Shown piece after piece: positions 55,144 to 63,937 of a stretch of 64,000 nt of DNA (position 1 is its first letter; each line of letters starts with the position of its first letter). Below the pieces are notes generated by a model. It ran no database searches and was not told the DNA's origin. It saw only the letters and a list, made by a program, of their open reading frames with translations. This DNA comes from Streptomyces aureocirculatus (GTDB lineage Bacteria > Actinomycetota > Actinomycetes > Streptomycetales > Streptomycetaceae): assembly GCF_000720475.1 (NCBI RefSeq), contig NZ_JOAP01000038.1:6398-70397 (forward strand), read 5' to 3'. Made by a program: the position numbers and the translations under genes.

Positions 55144-55310
55144 TTCGTCCTCCGTGCTGCGCGCGCGAGAGCGCGTCTGGTGGCGCGGTTCGGTCGGGGG
55201 TCGGGTGTGGTGTCGTCGATGAGTTGCTCGGCGCGGACGAGGTGCTGTTCCCAGGTGACCCCCGGGGCGGGCGTGTGCTCGCCCCGGGGCGTGGACGAGG
55301 GGCGGGTCAT
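55140..55310 (-). CDS. Hypothetical protein, 56 aa
   Basis: ATG 55310 gives MTRPSSTPRGEHTPAPGVTW and a basic C-terminus RATRRALARAARRTK. Four-base overlaps at both ends confirm the coupled train. Confidence 0.6.
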   Translation of the reverse strand: MTRPSSTPRGEHTPAPGVTWEQHLVRAEQLIDDTTPDPRPNRATRRALARAARRTK

Positions 55311-55711
55311 GCGGTCTGGTCCGTCCTGGTGCAGTGCGTGGTGTCGTGGTGGGCGCCGCGGGATTCCCAGGAGGCCAGGCAGCAGGCGGCGTCGAGGGCG
55401 GCCCACCCGCGGGTGATGTCCTCGACCAGTTCGGGCCCGAGGCGGCAGCCGGCTCCGTGGTCGCCGCCGTCGGACATCTGCCAGAGCAGACAGCACGGCG
55501 CGGGCCGGGCCGCCATCTCGGCGCGCTGCTCCTGGACTCGGGCGTGCCGGGCGAGTTGCGCTTCCCGGTGTCCGCACCAGGCGAGGAACGCGGCCCCGTA
55601 GGCGGTGCCGAGTGCGGCGGGCCAGTACGGGGATGCGGCCACGGCGACGGTGGCGCCGAGGAGGGTGCAGGCGCCGGCGCGGAGGGCGAGGGCGGTGAGC
55701 ACAGTCGGCAC
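55307..55711 (-). CDS. Small membrane protein with cysteine pairs, 134 aa
   Basis: GTG 55711 follows CAGGAG. N-terminal MPTVLTALALRAGACTLLGA opens one or two hydrophobic segments (to about residue 45); the rest is cytosolic or external with CCLLWQMSDGGDHGAGC and CCLASWESRGAHH. Function unknown. Confidence 0.65.
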   Translation of the reverse strand: MPTVLTALALRAGACTLLGATVAVAASPYWPAALGTAYGAAFLAWCGHREAQLARHARVQEQRAEMAARPAPCCLLWQMSDGGDHGAGCRLGPELVEDITRGWAALDAACCLASWESRGAHHDTTHCTRTDQTA

Positions 55712-55776
55712 GGGTCTGCTCCTGTCGGTTCGGGGTGGGGCGGCGGCCGGAACCACCGCCCCGGGGTGGGTGGGGG

Positions 55777-56031
55777 TCAGTCGGTGCGCAGTTCGATGGC
55801 GACGATCGTCGTGTCCCGTAGGGCAATTCCGCCGCCTCCCTTGAGGAGGAAGGTCACCCACTGCTTTCCGCCGTTGTTGCCGGGTTCCAGCCGGTCGACG
55901 TGATCCTCGAAGGGCATGCCGCCGGTTAGGACTTCGACGGCGTGCTCTGTTTCGCCAGCTACGTAGCGGACGGTCATGGTGGCGGAGTTGAAGTCTCGGA
56001 TGGCCTGCTCTGCTTGCGCGTCGCTGTTGAT
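55777..56031 (-). CDS. Hypothetical protein, 84 aa, unusual start codon
   Basis: The frame is well-formed (INSDAQAEQAIRDFNSATMT, EVLTGGMPFEDHVDRLEPG) but the codon placed 8 bases after GAAGGAG is ATC; GTC lies 5 bases after. No ATG or GTG is in that place. The first ATG in frame would remove 18 residues and lack a ribosome site. Either a non-standard start or a one-base error is involved. Function unknown. Confidence 0.55.
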   Translation of the reverse strand: MNSDAQAEQAIRDFNSATMTVRYVAGETEHAVEVLTGGMPFEDHVDRLEPGNNGGKQWVTFLLKGGGGIALRDTTIVAIELRTD

Positions 56032-56056
56032 GACGGTGCTCCTTCGTCGCAGGGGG

Positions 56057-56182
56057 TTAGGGCTCTTCGGTCCAGTAGTTGTCGTCTGCCTGGCGGATGC
56101 CGTCGCAGTGGCATCGCGCCTGCGGGTTGTCACGCTGGGGGCATTCCTCGTAGTGCGTGAAGTCGTCCTGCTGGTCGGACAT
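56057..56182 (-). CDS. Cysteine-rich peptide, 41 aa
   Basis: MSDQQDDFTHYEECPQRDNP then QARCHCDGIRQADDN. GGAAGGAA precedes the ATG. Three cysteines and two histidines suggest metal binding. Function unknown. Confidence 0.6.
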   Translation of the reverse strand: MSDQQDDFTHYEECPQRDNPQARCHCDGIRQADDNYWTEEP

Positions 56183-56230
56183 GTGTTTCCTTCCTCGTGG
56201 CGGGGCGGCGGCCGGAACCATCGCCCCGGG

Positions 56231-56446
56231 CTACTTGTTGTTGATCGCTTGGGCGATGGCGAGGGCATGGGGGTGGACCCGGATGGTGTCGCCGGGGCGG
56301 GCAGTGAGGCGGTGAAGGTCGATAGCCGTGGTCCTGGCGTGGACGAGCAGCTCGTCGAGGGCCTGTCGGAGGGTGGGGCTCATAGCGGGGGCGGGAGTGG
56401 CGCGTAGTCGGCCTATGGCGGTTTGGAGTTCGGTGGTCTGGTTCAT
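56231..56446 (-). CDS. Hypothetical protein, 71 aa
   Basis: MNQTTELQTAIGRLRATPAP start, then HARTTAIDLHRLTARPGDTI, ends AIAQAINNK. Its ATG overlaps the upstream stop by four bases. Probably a helical protein; function unknown. Confidence 0.65.
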   Translation of the reverse strand: MNQTTELQTAIGRLRATPAPAMSPTLRQALDELLVHARTTAIDLHRLTARPGDTIRVHPHALAIAQAINNK

Positions 56447-56681
56447 CGGGCGGTCCGTTCGTGAGGCACTGTGCGAGCGCTGTGGGGCCTGGTGTGGGCG
56501 CGGGTCTCCGGGCACTGAGGGGCCCGTGGGCCCAGGAGGGGCCTGTGAGGCGCCTCCTGGCCGCATTCCAGATCGACGCGATGACGGCCCCTGCGGCTAG
56601 GACGACGATGGTGGCCGCGGCGGCGAGCGCGAGGATCCACAGGAGGAGCACGCTGAGGAGGACGTCGAGGGCCTCGATCAC
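56443..56681 (-). pseudogene. Small membrane protein with a frameshift
   Basis: GTG 56681 gives VIEALDVLLSVLLLWILALA, a long hydrophobic helix, then RRRLTGPSWAHGPLSAR. The expected end overlapping the next ATG (ATGA at 56443) lies in another frame (RTVPHERTAR), so one base is out of place around 56560. Overlaps the preceding gene by GTGA. Confidence 0.5.
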
Positions 56682-57621
56682 GATGGCTCCGGGCCGTTCT
56701 GCTGCGCCTCGGCGACCAGGCGGCGGAGTGAGGTCACGGCGGCCTGGTCGTCGTCGGTGAATCCGTCGCGGGACCAGATGCGCTCCTGCGCCTGGTCGAG
56801 CGCGTAGGTGAGCATCGTCCGCTCGGCCTCGGTGAGCACGGCGGCCCGGTCGGCGGGCGCGCGGGGCCGCGCACCGGGGCGCGGCTGACCCTGAGCCCGG
56901 TGTCGGCGCCGTCGGCATGCAATTCCAGATGCCCGCCGCGCTCATGCCACCCGTACACGGACTCGTCACCGGGCTCCTCGGCCTCCTGGTGACGCTTGAT
57001 GGCGGCGAGCTTCGCGGTGGTGGCGTCGGTGCAGTGGTCGAGGGCGTGTGAGTCCTCGGCACACACGATCCAGATCTCGGCAGGCGGGGCAGCCTGGAGG
57101 GCGGGCGCAGACGACGCGGCGCCCGCGGCGCCGGCCCGACGAAGCAGCCCGTCGAGCGCGCCCTTCGTGCCGGGGTATCCCTTCGCGATGACGAAGTTCC
57201 GCAGATGCTCGGTCGGCAGCTCGGTCTCGCAGGTGAGGCCGCAGTGCGTGTGGATTCCGGTGGCATGCTCGCGTTCGGTCTCCTCGCGGTCGGCGCGCTG
57301 CTCTGCGGTCTCGGCCGGAGCCGGGGCGGGACCGGTACCGAGGGCTCCCGCGATCGCAGAGGCCAGGTCACCCACCCACTCCGCATACGGGCCCTTCGTC
57401 TCGACGTCGTCCAGGCCGTAGAAGCCAAAGTTGAAATCTCGGATCGCTACAGCGATGGCGGTGGCCGGCTCGACAGGCGCGGCCGGGCCGATCAGAGTCT
57501 TGAGGCGCATGTGGTCGCCATGCTCGGCAAGGATGAGATCGGCCAGAGTCTGCGCCCACGCCTGGGCGTTCTCACTGGTAGGCGCCGTCACCGTGACGGT
57601 GAGGGTCGTGGTCGCGGTCAT
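56679..57621 (-). pseudogene. Frameshifted two-part protein
   Basis: ATG 57621 after CAGGAG gives an N-terminal domain (TLTVTVTAPTSENAQAWAQT, then LILAEHGDHMRLKTLIGPAA) and a Cys/Trp region. From about 56870 the coherent sequence moves to another frame (AAVLTEAERTMLTYALDQAQ and SLRRLVAEAQQNGPEPS), ending at 56679 on a TGA that overlaps the next GTG. The second half resembles small stand-alone Streptomyces proteins. Restored size about 313 residues. Confidence 0.5.
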
Positions 57622-58318
57622 GTGCTGCTCCTGAGGTGTTGGGGTGACGGGCGGATGGTGCGCGGGTGCGCGCGGCGAGTTCGCGCAGGAATTCCCTGCC
57701 AGCGGTGCGCAGCCGAATGATGTGCTCGTCGTCGCAGCCGATGCGGTAGGTGCGGGTCTCGTCGTCATGGCCGCTGTAAGCGACGATGTAGCCCGAGGCC
57801 AGGCCGCAGGTGTCCAGCAGCCACTGGTGGTGGTCGTATCTGGCCAGGGGGATCTGCTCGCTGCCGTCCGGGCCCCAGCCCTTGGCGTTCAGCGTGTCGC
57901 GGGTGGTGCGGAAGGTGAGCGTGGCGACGATCGGCGCCGGGCCGGAGGCGGCGTTATGACCAGTCGGGACAAGTACGCGGTGGGGCCAGCAACGCTGCCA
58001 CGGGCGATCGATGCTGACCCAGTACCCGGTCGTGACCACCTCGTACTCCGGGTGCTGGGTCCCGAAGACTGTGGCCAGTTCGGGTTGCTTCTCCCAGCCC
58101 AGACCAGGTTGGTGGGGGTTGGTCATGGGCGGGCGTCCGGCCCCCACGGCCTTGCGCCGCAGCAGATCCTCGCGGGTCTGGCCCTCGGAATCGCGCGCCA
58201 TGATGGCGGCGATCTCGCTGGGGGCGATCGAGCGGCTGCGCCAGGCCCGCTCATCGGCGCTGCCCTGCTCCAGATCCCCCACGAAGACAGCTCCAGCGGC
58301 TGCGAGCTGACGGGTCAT
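57572..58318 (-). CDS. YqaJ-type exonuclease homologue lacking catalytic residues, 248 aa
   Basis: ATG 58318. The layout matches YqaJ/lambda-type recombinases: SRSIAPSEIAAIMARDSEGQ at the N-terminus, ELATVFGTQHPEYEVVTTGY, then PWQRCWPHRVLV, IPLARYDHHQWLLDTCGLAS and YRIGCDDEHIIRLRTAGREF at the end. In active members PDR appears where PHR is here, and an (E/D)xK-containing strand follows where IVATLTFRTTRD is. The sequence context is kept but the nuclease residues are not, so this is probably an inactive relative or one that binds ends only. Confidence 0.65.
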   Translation of the reverse strand: MTRQLAAAGAVFVGDLEQGSADERAWRSRSIAPSEIAAIMARDSEGQTREDLLRRKAVGAGRPPMTNPHQPGLGWEKQPELATVFGTQHPEYEVVTTGYWVSIDRPWQRCWPHRVLVPTGHNAASGPAPIVATLTFRTTRDTLNAKGWGPDGSEQIPLARYDHHQWLLDTCGLASGYIVAYSGHDDETRTYRIGCDDEHIIRLRTAGREFLRELAARTRAPSARHPNTSGAAHDRDHDPHRHGDGAYQ

Positions 58319-58539
58319 GAGGCTGTCCCTAAGAATGTGAGGCGGTCCGGGAGGACCGGGTGTGGCTGATGAGGTGTTGCCGTTGATGGCTCCGAAGGAA
58401 TGGCCGCCCGGGTCCTCCGAGATGCTCCGACCACTGATTGAGAACTGCGTTGATCGCTGGTTAGGGACCTGTTGGCGGGGTGTTCTTCGGACCATGAAGT
58501 ACGGGTCACGAGGGATACGGAGCGACGGGTTTAAGCACG

Positions 58540-59694
58540 CGGCAGGCACGGATATGGGTCGGCATCGACGCTGGCAAGGGGCATCACTGGGCGGTGGCCC
58601 TCGACGCCGGCGGCGAGATCGTCGCTCTCATCGACACCGCCCGTGAGCGGGCCGACGAGATCCGGTGGGCGGTGGACATCTCCGGCCGGGCCTCCGCGCT
58701 GTTGCTGGCCCTGCTGGTCGCTCACAACCAGAACGTCGTCTATGTTCCTGGCCGCACGGTCAACCGCATGTCCGGCGCCTACCAAGGGGGGCAAGACCGA
58801 CGCCAAGGACGCACGGGTCATCACCGATCAGGCCCGCATGCGCCCGAAGGGTTTCGCGGTCCTGGACACGCCTGCGGAACTGGTCTCCACGCTCCGGGTC
58901 CTGACGAACTACCGGGCTGACCTGATCGCCGACCGGGTCCGGCTGATCAATCGGCTCCGTGACCTGCTGGTGGGCATCTGCCACGCGTTGGAGCGAGCCT
59001 TCGACTACTCCGCGGCCAAAGGGCCGGTCATCATGCTCACCGAGTACCAGACCCCGGCCGCCCTGCGAAGGATCGGCGTCAAGCGGCTGTCGGCCTGGCT
59101 CGAACGCCGCAAGGTCCGCAGTGCCGACACCGTTGCCACGAAGGCTGTCGAGGCCGCTCTGTCCCAACAGATGGCCCTGCCCGGCGAGAAGCGGGCTGCC
59201 AAGCTCGTCTGTGACCTCGCCCACCAGTTCCTGGCCCTGGACGATCGGATCAAGGACAACGACCGGGAGATCCGCGAGGCCTTCCGCACCGACGAACGCA
59301 CCGAGATCATCGAGTCCATGCCCGACATGGGCCCGATCCTGGGCGCCGAGCTCATCGCCATCGTCGGCGACCTGTCCGGCTACCGCGACGCCGGCCGCCT
59401 TGCCTCGCACGCCGGACTCGCCCCGGTCGCCCGGGACTCCGGCCGCCGCCCGGAAACTACCACCGGCCCAAACGCTACAACCGGCGTCTTCGGCACATCT
59501 TCTACCTCGCTGCCCAGACCGCGATGATGCGGCCCGGCCCATCTCGCGACTACTACCTGCGGAGGCGGTCCGAAGGGTTGATCCACACCCAGGCGTTGCT
59601 CTCGCTCGCCCGACGGCGAGTCGACGTGCTCTGGGCCATGCTGCGTGACAAGAGGCTCTTCACCTCCGCACCGCCAGTCACGCAGGCGGCTTGA
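58540..59694 (+). pseudogene. IS110-family transposase remnant with two frameshifts
   Basis: VGIDAGKGHHWAVALDAGGE starts the DEDD domain, followed by RMSGAYQG, a frameshift near 58785, then KTDAKDARVITDQARMRPKG. The C-terminal region has SMPDMGPILGAELIAIVGDL and LASHAGLAPVARDSGRR, with a second frameshift near 59450 and a last part YYLRRRSEGLIHTQALLSLA. It differs from the transposase at 33749-34993. Dead; ends of the element not defined. Confidence 0.85.
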
Positions 59695-59955
59695 CACGGT
59701 CATGAGATTCCTTCCGACTCAATTTGAATCGCCGGAAAAGCGACCGCCAGAACGGGGTCCTGGGCGGTCGAACGCGGCCGGGCCCGGGGCGCAACGGGAG
59801 CCGGAGACCGACTGCCAGAAAACCGCACGGCGCCCCGCTCGGCGCCGCTCGGGTGGTGTGGGCCCGCCCTACTTCGACGCGCCCTCCATCTCGCGCTTGA
59901 AGGAGCACACTTCGGACGCCTAGTCGAGGCGGAGGACCGCGTCTCCGTGCGACAG

Positions 59956-59997
59956 AAGAACCCCGGCCTGATGCCGGAGCACCAGGTCGGGGTTCTT
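59956..59997 (-). terminator. 15-bp hairpin after the PcfJ-like gene
   Basis: AAGAACCCCGGCCTG pairs with CAGGTCGGGGTTCTT (one wobble) around a 12-base loop, starting 15 bases past the stop of the leftward gene and followed in that direction by a T-rich tail. Confidence 0.8.
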
Positions 59998-60011
59998 ATA
60001 GAGATTTGGCG

Positions 60012-61691
60012 TCAGTGGGTCTTCTGGGGCAGTCGCAGCCCGGCCATGCCCAGAGCATCCGAGTGGAAGCTGACTTCCATGGCGACCAGCCCGTCGACGA
60101 CCTGCTGGGCTGCTTCGCCGAGCTCGCGCACGGCGTCGCGGTTGTACTTCCCGAGGATCTGCTCTACGCCATGCGACTGCGTGATCTGCAGGTTCAGACG
60201 CACGCGGCCGTCCGCTTCGCAGACCGCGGCGAACACATCCAGCTCCAGCTCGCCGGCGTACCCGCCGATGCAGTTGTTGAGCATCGCACCCCAGCGGGAG
60301 AGCGTCTCGGCATCATGGGCGACGACGAGGCTCAGACCGGGGGCTGCTTCCCGACCATCCAGCAGTGCGGCCGTCTGCAGTGCCCATTGGTGGCGCTGGG
60401 CCTGCTTCGCGATCCGCTCGAGGCGGCGGGCCTCCTCGCGTTCGTAGCGCTCACGATCGCGGGCAGCCATCAGCTCGCGCCGACGGTCCTCGATCAGACC
60501 CAACGCCCGCACGCGGAACGCCTCGTCCTTCCAGAGGTCCCAGTCAGCGACCTGGGCCGTACCCTGGGGAAGCAGCCGGATCTCGCGGTTGTAGTGCTCC
60601 ATCTCGCGAAGGGCGTGGATCTCCTCCTGTATGACACGCTGGGCCGTGCGGCCCCGGGGGTCGTGCCAGCGCTCGATTGCTGGCAGGTCCCGGACCAGGT
60701 GCTCGAGGTCACGGGAGTTGCGGACCCTGCGCTGCCCGCGGGCAGCGATGATCTCCGGGAGGAGGTCGAGGTCACGGGTGACGGCCAATCGGTGCGCCGT
60801 GCAGTCGGCTGCATCGGCCAGCGTGCGCCGCGCCTGGTGGACAGGCTCCTTGAGGATCCGTCGCAGCACGGGCTGCGGAGTCCGGCGCAGGATCGAGCGG
60901 ATGCCTCGCCGCTGCAGGGAGGTGAGCGACACCTCGCGTATCAGGCTGCGGCCGCTGGCTGCTGTCGTGGTGCGCATTGCGTCGATGAGCCAGTCCACGG
61001 GCACCAGCCCGCGGAACATGGCGAACCAGTTCAGGGTGCTGATGTCCAGACGCTCCACCTCGCGGGCCAGCGGCCGGCGGTAGGTGCGCACGCCGAAGAG
61101 GTTCTTCGCGACCTGCGCATGGTCGTGGGCATCGAGATAGGGTAGGTAGGCGGAGGCCGGACGACCCTGTCGGCCGTCCGTGAGCAGCGGGAAGCGGTCG
61201 TTCCAGTGCGGCAGCTCGCCGATGTGTTCGCGGATCGCGGCGATCGCCTGGTGCACGGCGTTGTCGACTCCCTCGGGCTCCGGTCCTTCGAGCTGGCGGG
61301 CCTGCGAGTTGCTGCGCATCCACTGCTGCAGTGTCCCGGACAGCTCGTGGATCCAGGACTCGATCACGGTCTCGGAGAAGACATGGCGGGTGGTGGATAT
61401 GCCGGTGCGGCGGTCGATCTCGCGCAGGACGACGAGGTCCTTCTTCGTGCGGGCCATTGACGTGAGCTTCTCGGAGGTCCAGTAGTGGAATGCCTTGCCC
61501 GAGGCGCGCATGCGGTGCACGCGCCTGTAGAGCGAGACGGCGACGGACGTCCGGCCGTCGGGTAGAGCCCGCGCCAAGATCCTCAGGCTGATGCCGGAGA
61601 CCGCGCCTTCGACTGCGGCGACACCCCGCTCGGCAAGGGTGTCGTCGACATACTTGATGTAGAGCAGGGCGTGCTCGGTGCGCTCGGGCAT
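60012..61691 (-). CDS. PcfJ-like protein, 559 aa
   Basis: ATG 61691 follows GGGGGAGA. The C-terminal 90 residues carry the PcfJ-like hallmark: LSRWGAMLNNCIGGYAGELE, later LNLQITQSHGVEQILGKYN, matching the L..xG..LxxCVGxY...Q..G..N pattern. The upstream 450 residues are helical and contain repeated Arg/Glu-rich segments. PcfJ was first noted in conjugative-plasmid gene clusters and its function is unknown. A shattered copy of this gene lies at 49908-51175, so it has been duplicated within this element. Confidence 0.75.
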   Translation of the reverse strand: MPERTEHALLYIKYVDDTLAERGVAAVEGAVSGISLRILARALPDGRTSVAVSLYRRVHRMRASGKAFHYWTSEKLTSMARTKKDLVVLREIDRRTGISTTRHVFSETVIESWIHELSGTLQQWMRSNSQARQLEGPEPEGVDNAVHQAIAAIREHIGELPHWNDRFPLLTDGRQGRPASAYLPYLDAHDHAQVAKNLFGVRTYRRPLAREVERLDISTLNWFAMFRGLVPVDWLIDAMRTTTAASGRSLIREVSLTSLQRRGIRSILRRTPQPVLRRILKEPVHQARRTLADAADCTAHRLAVTRDLDLLPEIIAARGQRRVRNSRDLEHLVRDLPAIERWHDPRGRTAQRVIQEEIHALREMEHYNREIRLLPQGTAQVADWDLWKDEAFRVRALGLIEDRRRELMAARDRERYEREEARRLERIAKQAQRHQWALQTAALLDGREAAPGLSLVVAHDAETLSRWGAMLNNCIGGYAGELELDVFAAVCEADGRVRLNLQITQSHGVEQILGKYNRDAVRELGEAAQQVVDGLVAMEVSFHSDALGMAGLRLPQKTH

Positions 61692-61907
61692 GGCGGTCTC
61701 CCCCGGGAAGATGTGATTATTTGGCAGTGAGACCCCCGGCGCTGCCTTGCAGCGCACTGCCCGCGTCTCTTCCGATTCCCTCCCCCCCGACTCGTCCCCC
61801 TGTCAGGCCATTCGGGATTGCCTGTCGATTCGAGGCCACGTCATCCGAAAGACCTGCTGCAGATCTCATTCCGACAGCGGCGGGGCTGCATCATTCGATG
61901 GTCACGG

Positions 61908-62225
61908 TCAGTCGGTGCCGATGCCGGGGCACCACACACCGGGCCGGTCGTGCCACTCGTGGGAGTCGTGGTAATCGTCGTGGCCGCACGGCCGGCGCCC
62001 GTTCTCCTCATCGGCCGGTTCCCTGTCGGGTCCGGCGAGGATTCGGCGGAGTACGGTCGCTCGGTCGGGGTCAAGCTCCAGCCAGTACGGGCGCCGCTCC
62101 TCGTCGGACATGAGGACGATCACGGTGTCGTCGTCGCCCCACAGGACGTCGTCCAGGCCCCAGCGGAGATGCGTCGGGTCGTCGGCGGCCAGGAGGTCCT
62201 CGGCGGTCGGGGCGGCGGGCGGCAT
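61908..62225 (-). CDS. Hypothetical protein, 105 aa
   Basis: MPPAAPTAEDLLAADDPTHL, then VLWGDDDTVIVLMSDEERRP and a C-terminal DDYHDSHEWHDRPGVWCPG tail with many histidines. An acidic alpha/beta protein. Function unknown. 216 bases without a gene separate it from the PcfJ-like start. Confidence 0.65.
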   Translation of the reverse strand: MPPAAPTAEDLLAADDPTHLRWGLDDVLWGDDDTVIVLMSDEERRPYWLELDPDRATVLRRILAGPDREPADEENGRRPCGHDDYHDSHEWHDRPGVWCPGIGTD

Positions 62226-62252
62226 AAGTCCGGCGGCGACGGCAGCGCCCAG

Positions 62253-63047
62253 CTATGACTCGGCCTCGCTGACGAGCAACTGACGGGTGGTTGGGCGGAG
62301 TTCGTCCCAGGATTCGGCGACGGTCGGCCCGTAGCCGTTGCGGTAGCGGGACTCGGCGAACTGGACGGCGCGGGGATCGGTGCTGTTCATCAGAGGCTCC
62401 ACAAGGTCACTGCGCGGGACTGCACCGTCCAGCTCCGACTCGATGTGCCCTGCGGCGCAGGCCCACTTCCCGAGCTTCCTGCGGATGGCTGCCGACGCCT
62501 CGGGCTCGGTGGTGGGCTGCGCCTCGTCGGCCCTGCGGCGCAGCTCGGCGGCGACGTCCTCGCGGGCGTCGCACGACGCGCACGGCTTCGACTGGCCACA
62601 GCTCTCGTTCATAGCCTCGACAGCGTCAGCAGCTGCGTGCAGCTCCTCGGCGCGAACCGGGGAGCGCTCGGCGGCCAGCCACTCGACGGAGCGGCCGAGG
62701 TGGAACGCCTCGTCCTCGTCGCCGTCCCAGCGGTCCGGGTCGGCCATCGTGCGCTCGATGACCGGGCGGAGGCTGCGGTACATCTGCGCGGCCTCGCTGA
62801 TGGTCTCCAGGTCGTCGGGGCCCTGCTCGTCGAGGGCCTCGGCGCGGACAGCGGCCCGGTCGACGAGCGCAGGCTGCATCGCACGGGCCACAGCCGCAGC
62901 AATCGCGGCGATCGTCCGCGGGTCGTCCGTGACGATGCTGTTCTCGGTGTCGCAGTGCGCCCACACAGCGGCGGCGATCGGCTCCATCAGCGGGTCGCCG
63001 TCGATCCATGCGGCGTTCGAGGCGGCGGCCTGCGGGCCGGTTGTCAT
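62253..63047 (-). CDS. Hypothetical helical protein, 264 aa
   Basis: MTTGPQAAASNAAWIDGDPL start. Almost entirely helical and acidic, with KPCASCDAREDVAAELRRRA (one CxxC), and a C-terminal YGPTVAESWDELRPTTRQLL. No catalytic motif recognised. Linked with the Cys-rich 253-aa gene upstream. Confidence 0.65.
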   Translation of the reverse strand: MTTGPQAAASNAAWIDGDPLMEPIAAAVWAHCDTENSIVTDDPRTIAAIAAAVARAMQPALVDRAAVRAEALDEQGPDDLETISEAAQMYRSLRPVIERTMADPDRWDGDEDEAFHLGRSVEWLAAERSPVRAEELHAAADAVEAMNESCGQSKPCASCDAREDVAAELRRRADEAQPTTEPEASAAIRRKLGKWACAAGHIESELDGAVPRSDLVEPLMNSTDPRAVQFAESRYRNGYGPTVAESWDELRPTTRQLLVSEAES

Positions 63048-63128
63048 GGTGTAGCTCTTGGTCGTGTGCGTAGGGTCGGGGGCACCCGGCCGCCACTGGC
63101 TCCAACTGCGGCGGCCGGCCTGCGTGCG

Positions 63129-63890
63129 TTAGGCGTTGGGGTGCTGTCCGCCGGCGTCGCGCAGCAAGGCCGGGGTTCCGCCGGTGCCGCACTCGCACGT
63201 GTGGGCGCAGCGCTCACAGTCCTCGCAGACCTGGTGCGGGCAGCAGCCGCAGGGCAGGAACCGGTTCGGCGGCAGGGCGCAGCGGTGCGTGGCCTCTGCG
63301 GCGGCCGCGGCCTCGGCCTCCTCGCGCTTGCTGAGGAGTGCCTTCACGCAGGCCTGGCACGACACGTCGGTGCCGGGGGCCTCGAGGCTGCTCTCCGTGT
63401 CCCACGGGAAGTACATGCCGCACGCGCCGGCGTCGCCGATGCCGTCGTCCATCTGCCTGGTGGCGTGCACCGCGCGACCGCGGTTCGTCTTCTTCCGGCT
63501 CGGGTAGCCGTCGGGGTCGCTCTCCCGCTCCAGGGCGGCCAGGGCCTGGCGCACGGCCTCGGCGTCGGCGTCGCTGCTGATTCCGACGGCGCGCAGCGAC
63601 TTGCACGGCCACGGGTCCCGGCCGCTGATCGTGTGCTCACTGCTCCGGCACTCCGGCCAGTGCGTCCCCTTGCAGACCTTCGGCGTCGCGCAGCACCCGT
63701 GCCGGGGGTTGGCCGTCTTCGGGTGCAGGGCGAGCATCGCGCCCTGGAGGCCGTGCGCGCCCACCGCGGCGGCGGCCCGGACCGCGTCCTCGTGGGCGTT
63801 GAGAAGCGCATTTGCCTCCTCGTGGAACATGGGTCCGCCGGCCTCGGGGGCGACGAGTTGGTTGAAGATCGGGCGCCGGGTCCCGTTCAC
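63129..63890 (-). CDS. Cysteine-rich hypothetical protein, 253 aa
   Basis: GTG 63890 overlaps the upstream stop. Cysteine/histidine clusters: RHGCCATPKVCKGTHWPEC, MYFPWDTESSL with SCQACVKALLSK, and HRCALPPNRFLPCGCCPHQ then CEDCERCAHTCECG at the C-terminus. Multiple zinc sites are likely. Helices between. I do not recognise the family. Function unknown. Confidence 0.65.
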   Translation of the reverse strand: MNGTRRPIFNQLVAPEAGGPMFHEEANALLNAHEDAVRAAAAVGAHGLQGAMLALHPKTANPRHGCCATPKVCKGTHWPECRSSEHTISGRDPWPCKSLRAVGISSDADAEAVRQALAALERESDPDGYPSRKKTNRGRAVHATRQMDDGIGDAGACGMYFPWDTESSLEAPGTDVSCQACVKALLSKREEAEAAAAAEATHRCALPPNRFLPCGCCPHQVCEDCERCAHTCECGTGGTPALLRDAGGQHPNA

Positions 63891-63937
63891 GGTCGGATCC
63901 GGGTCTCGAGGATGGCGTGGGCTTGGCGGAGTCTCAC
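63887..63937 (-). CDS. Possible 16-aa coupled peptide
   Basis: GTG 63937 to TGA 63887: VRLRQAHAILETRIRP, with overlaps at both ends (GTGA, GTGA). It may be a re-initiation device rather than a gene. Confidence 0.25.
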   Translation of the reverse strand: MRLRQAHAILETRIRP

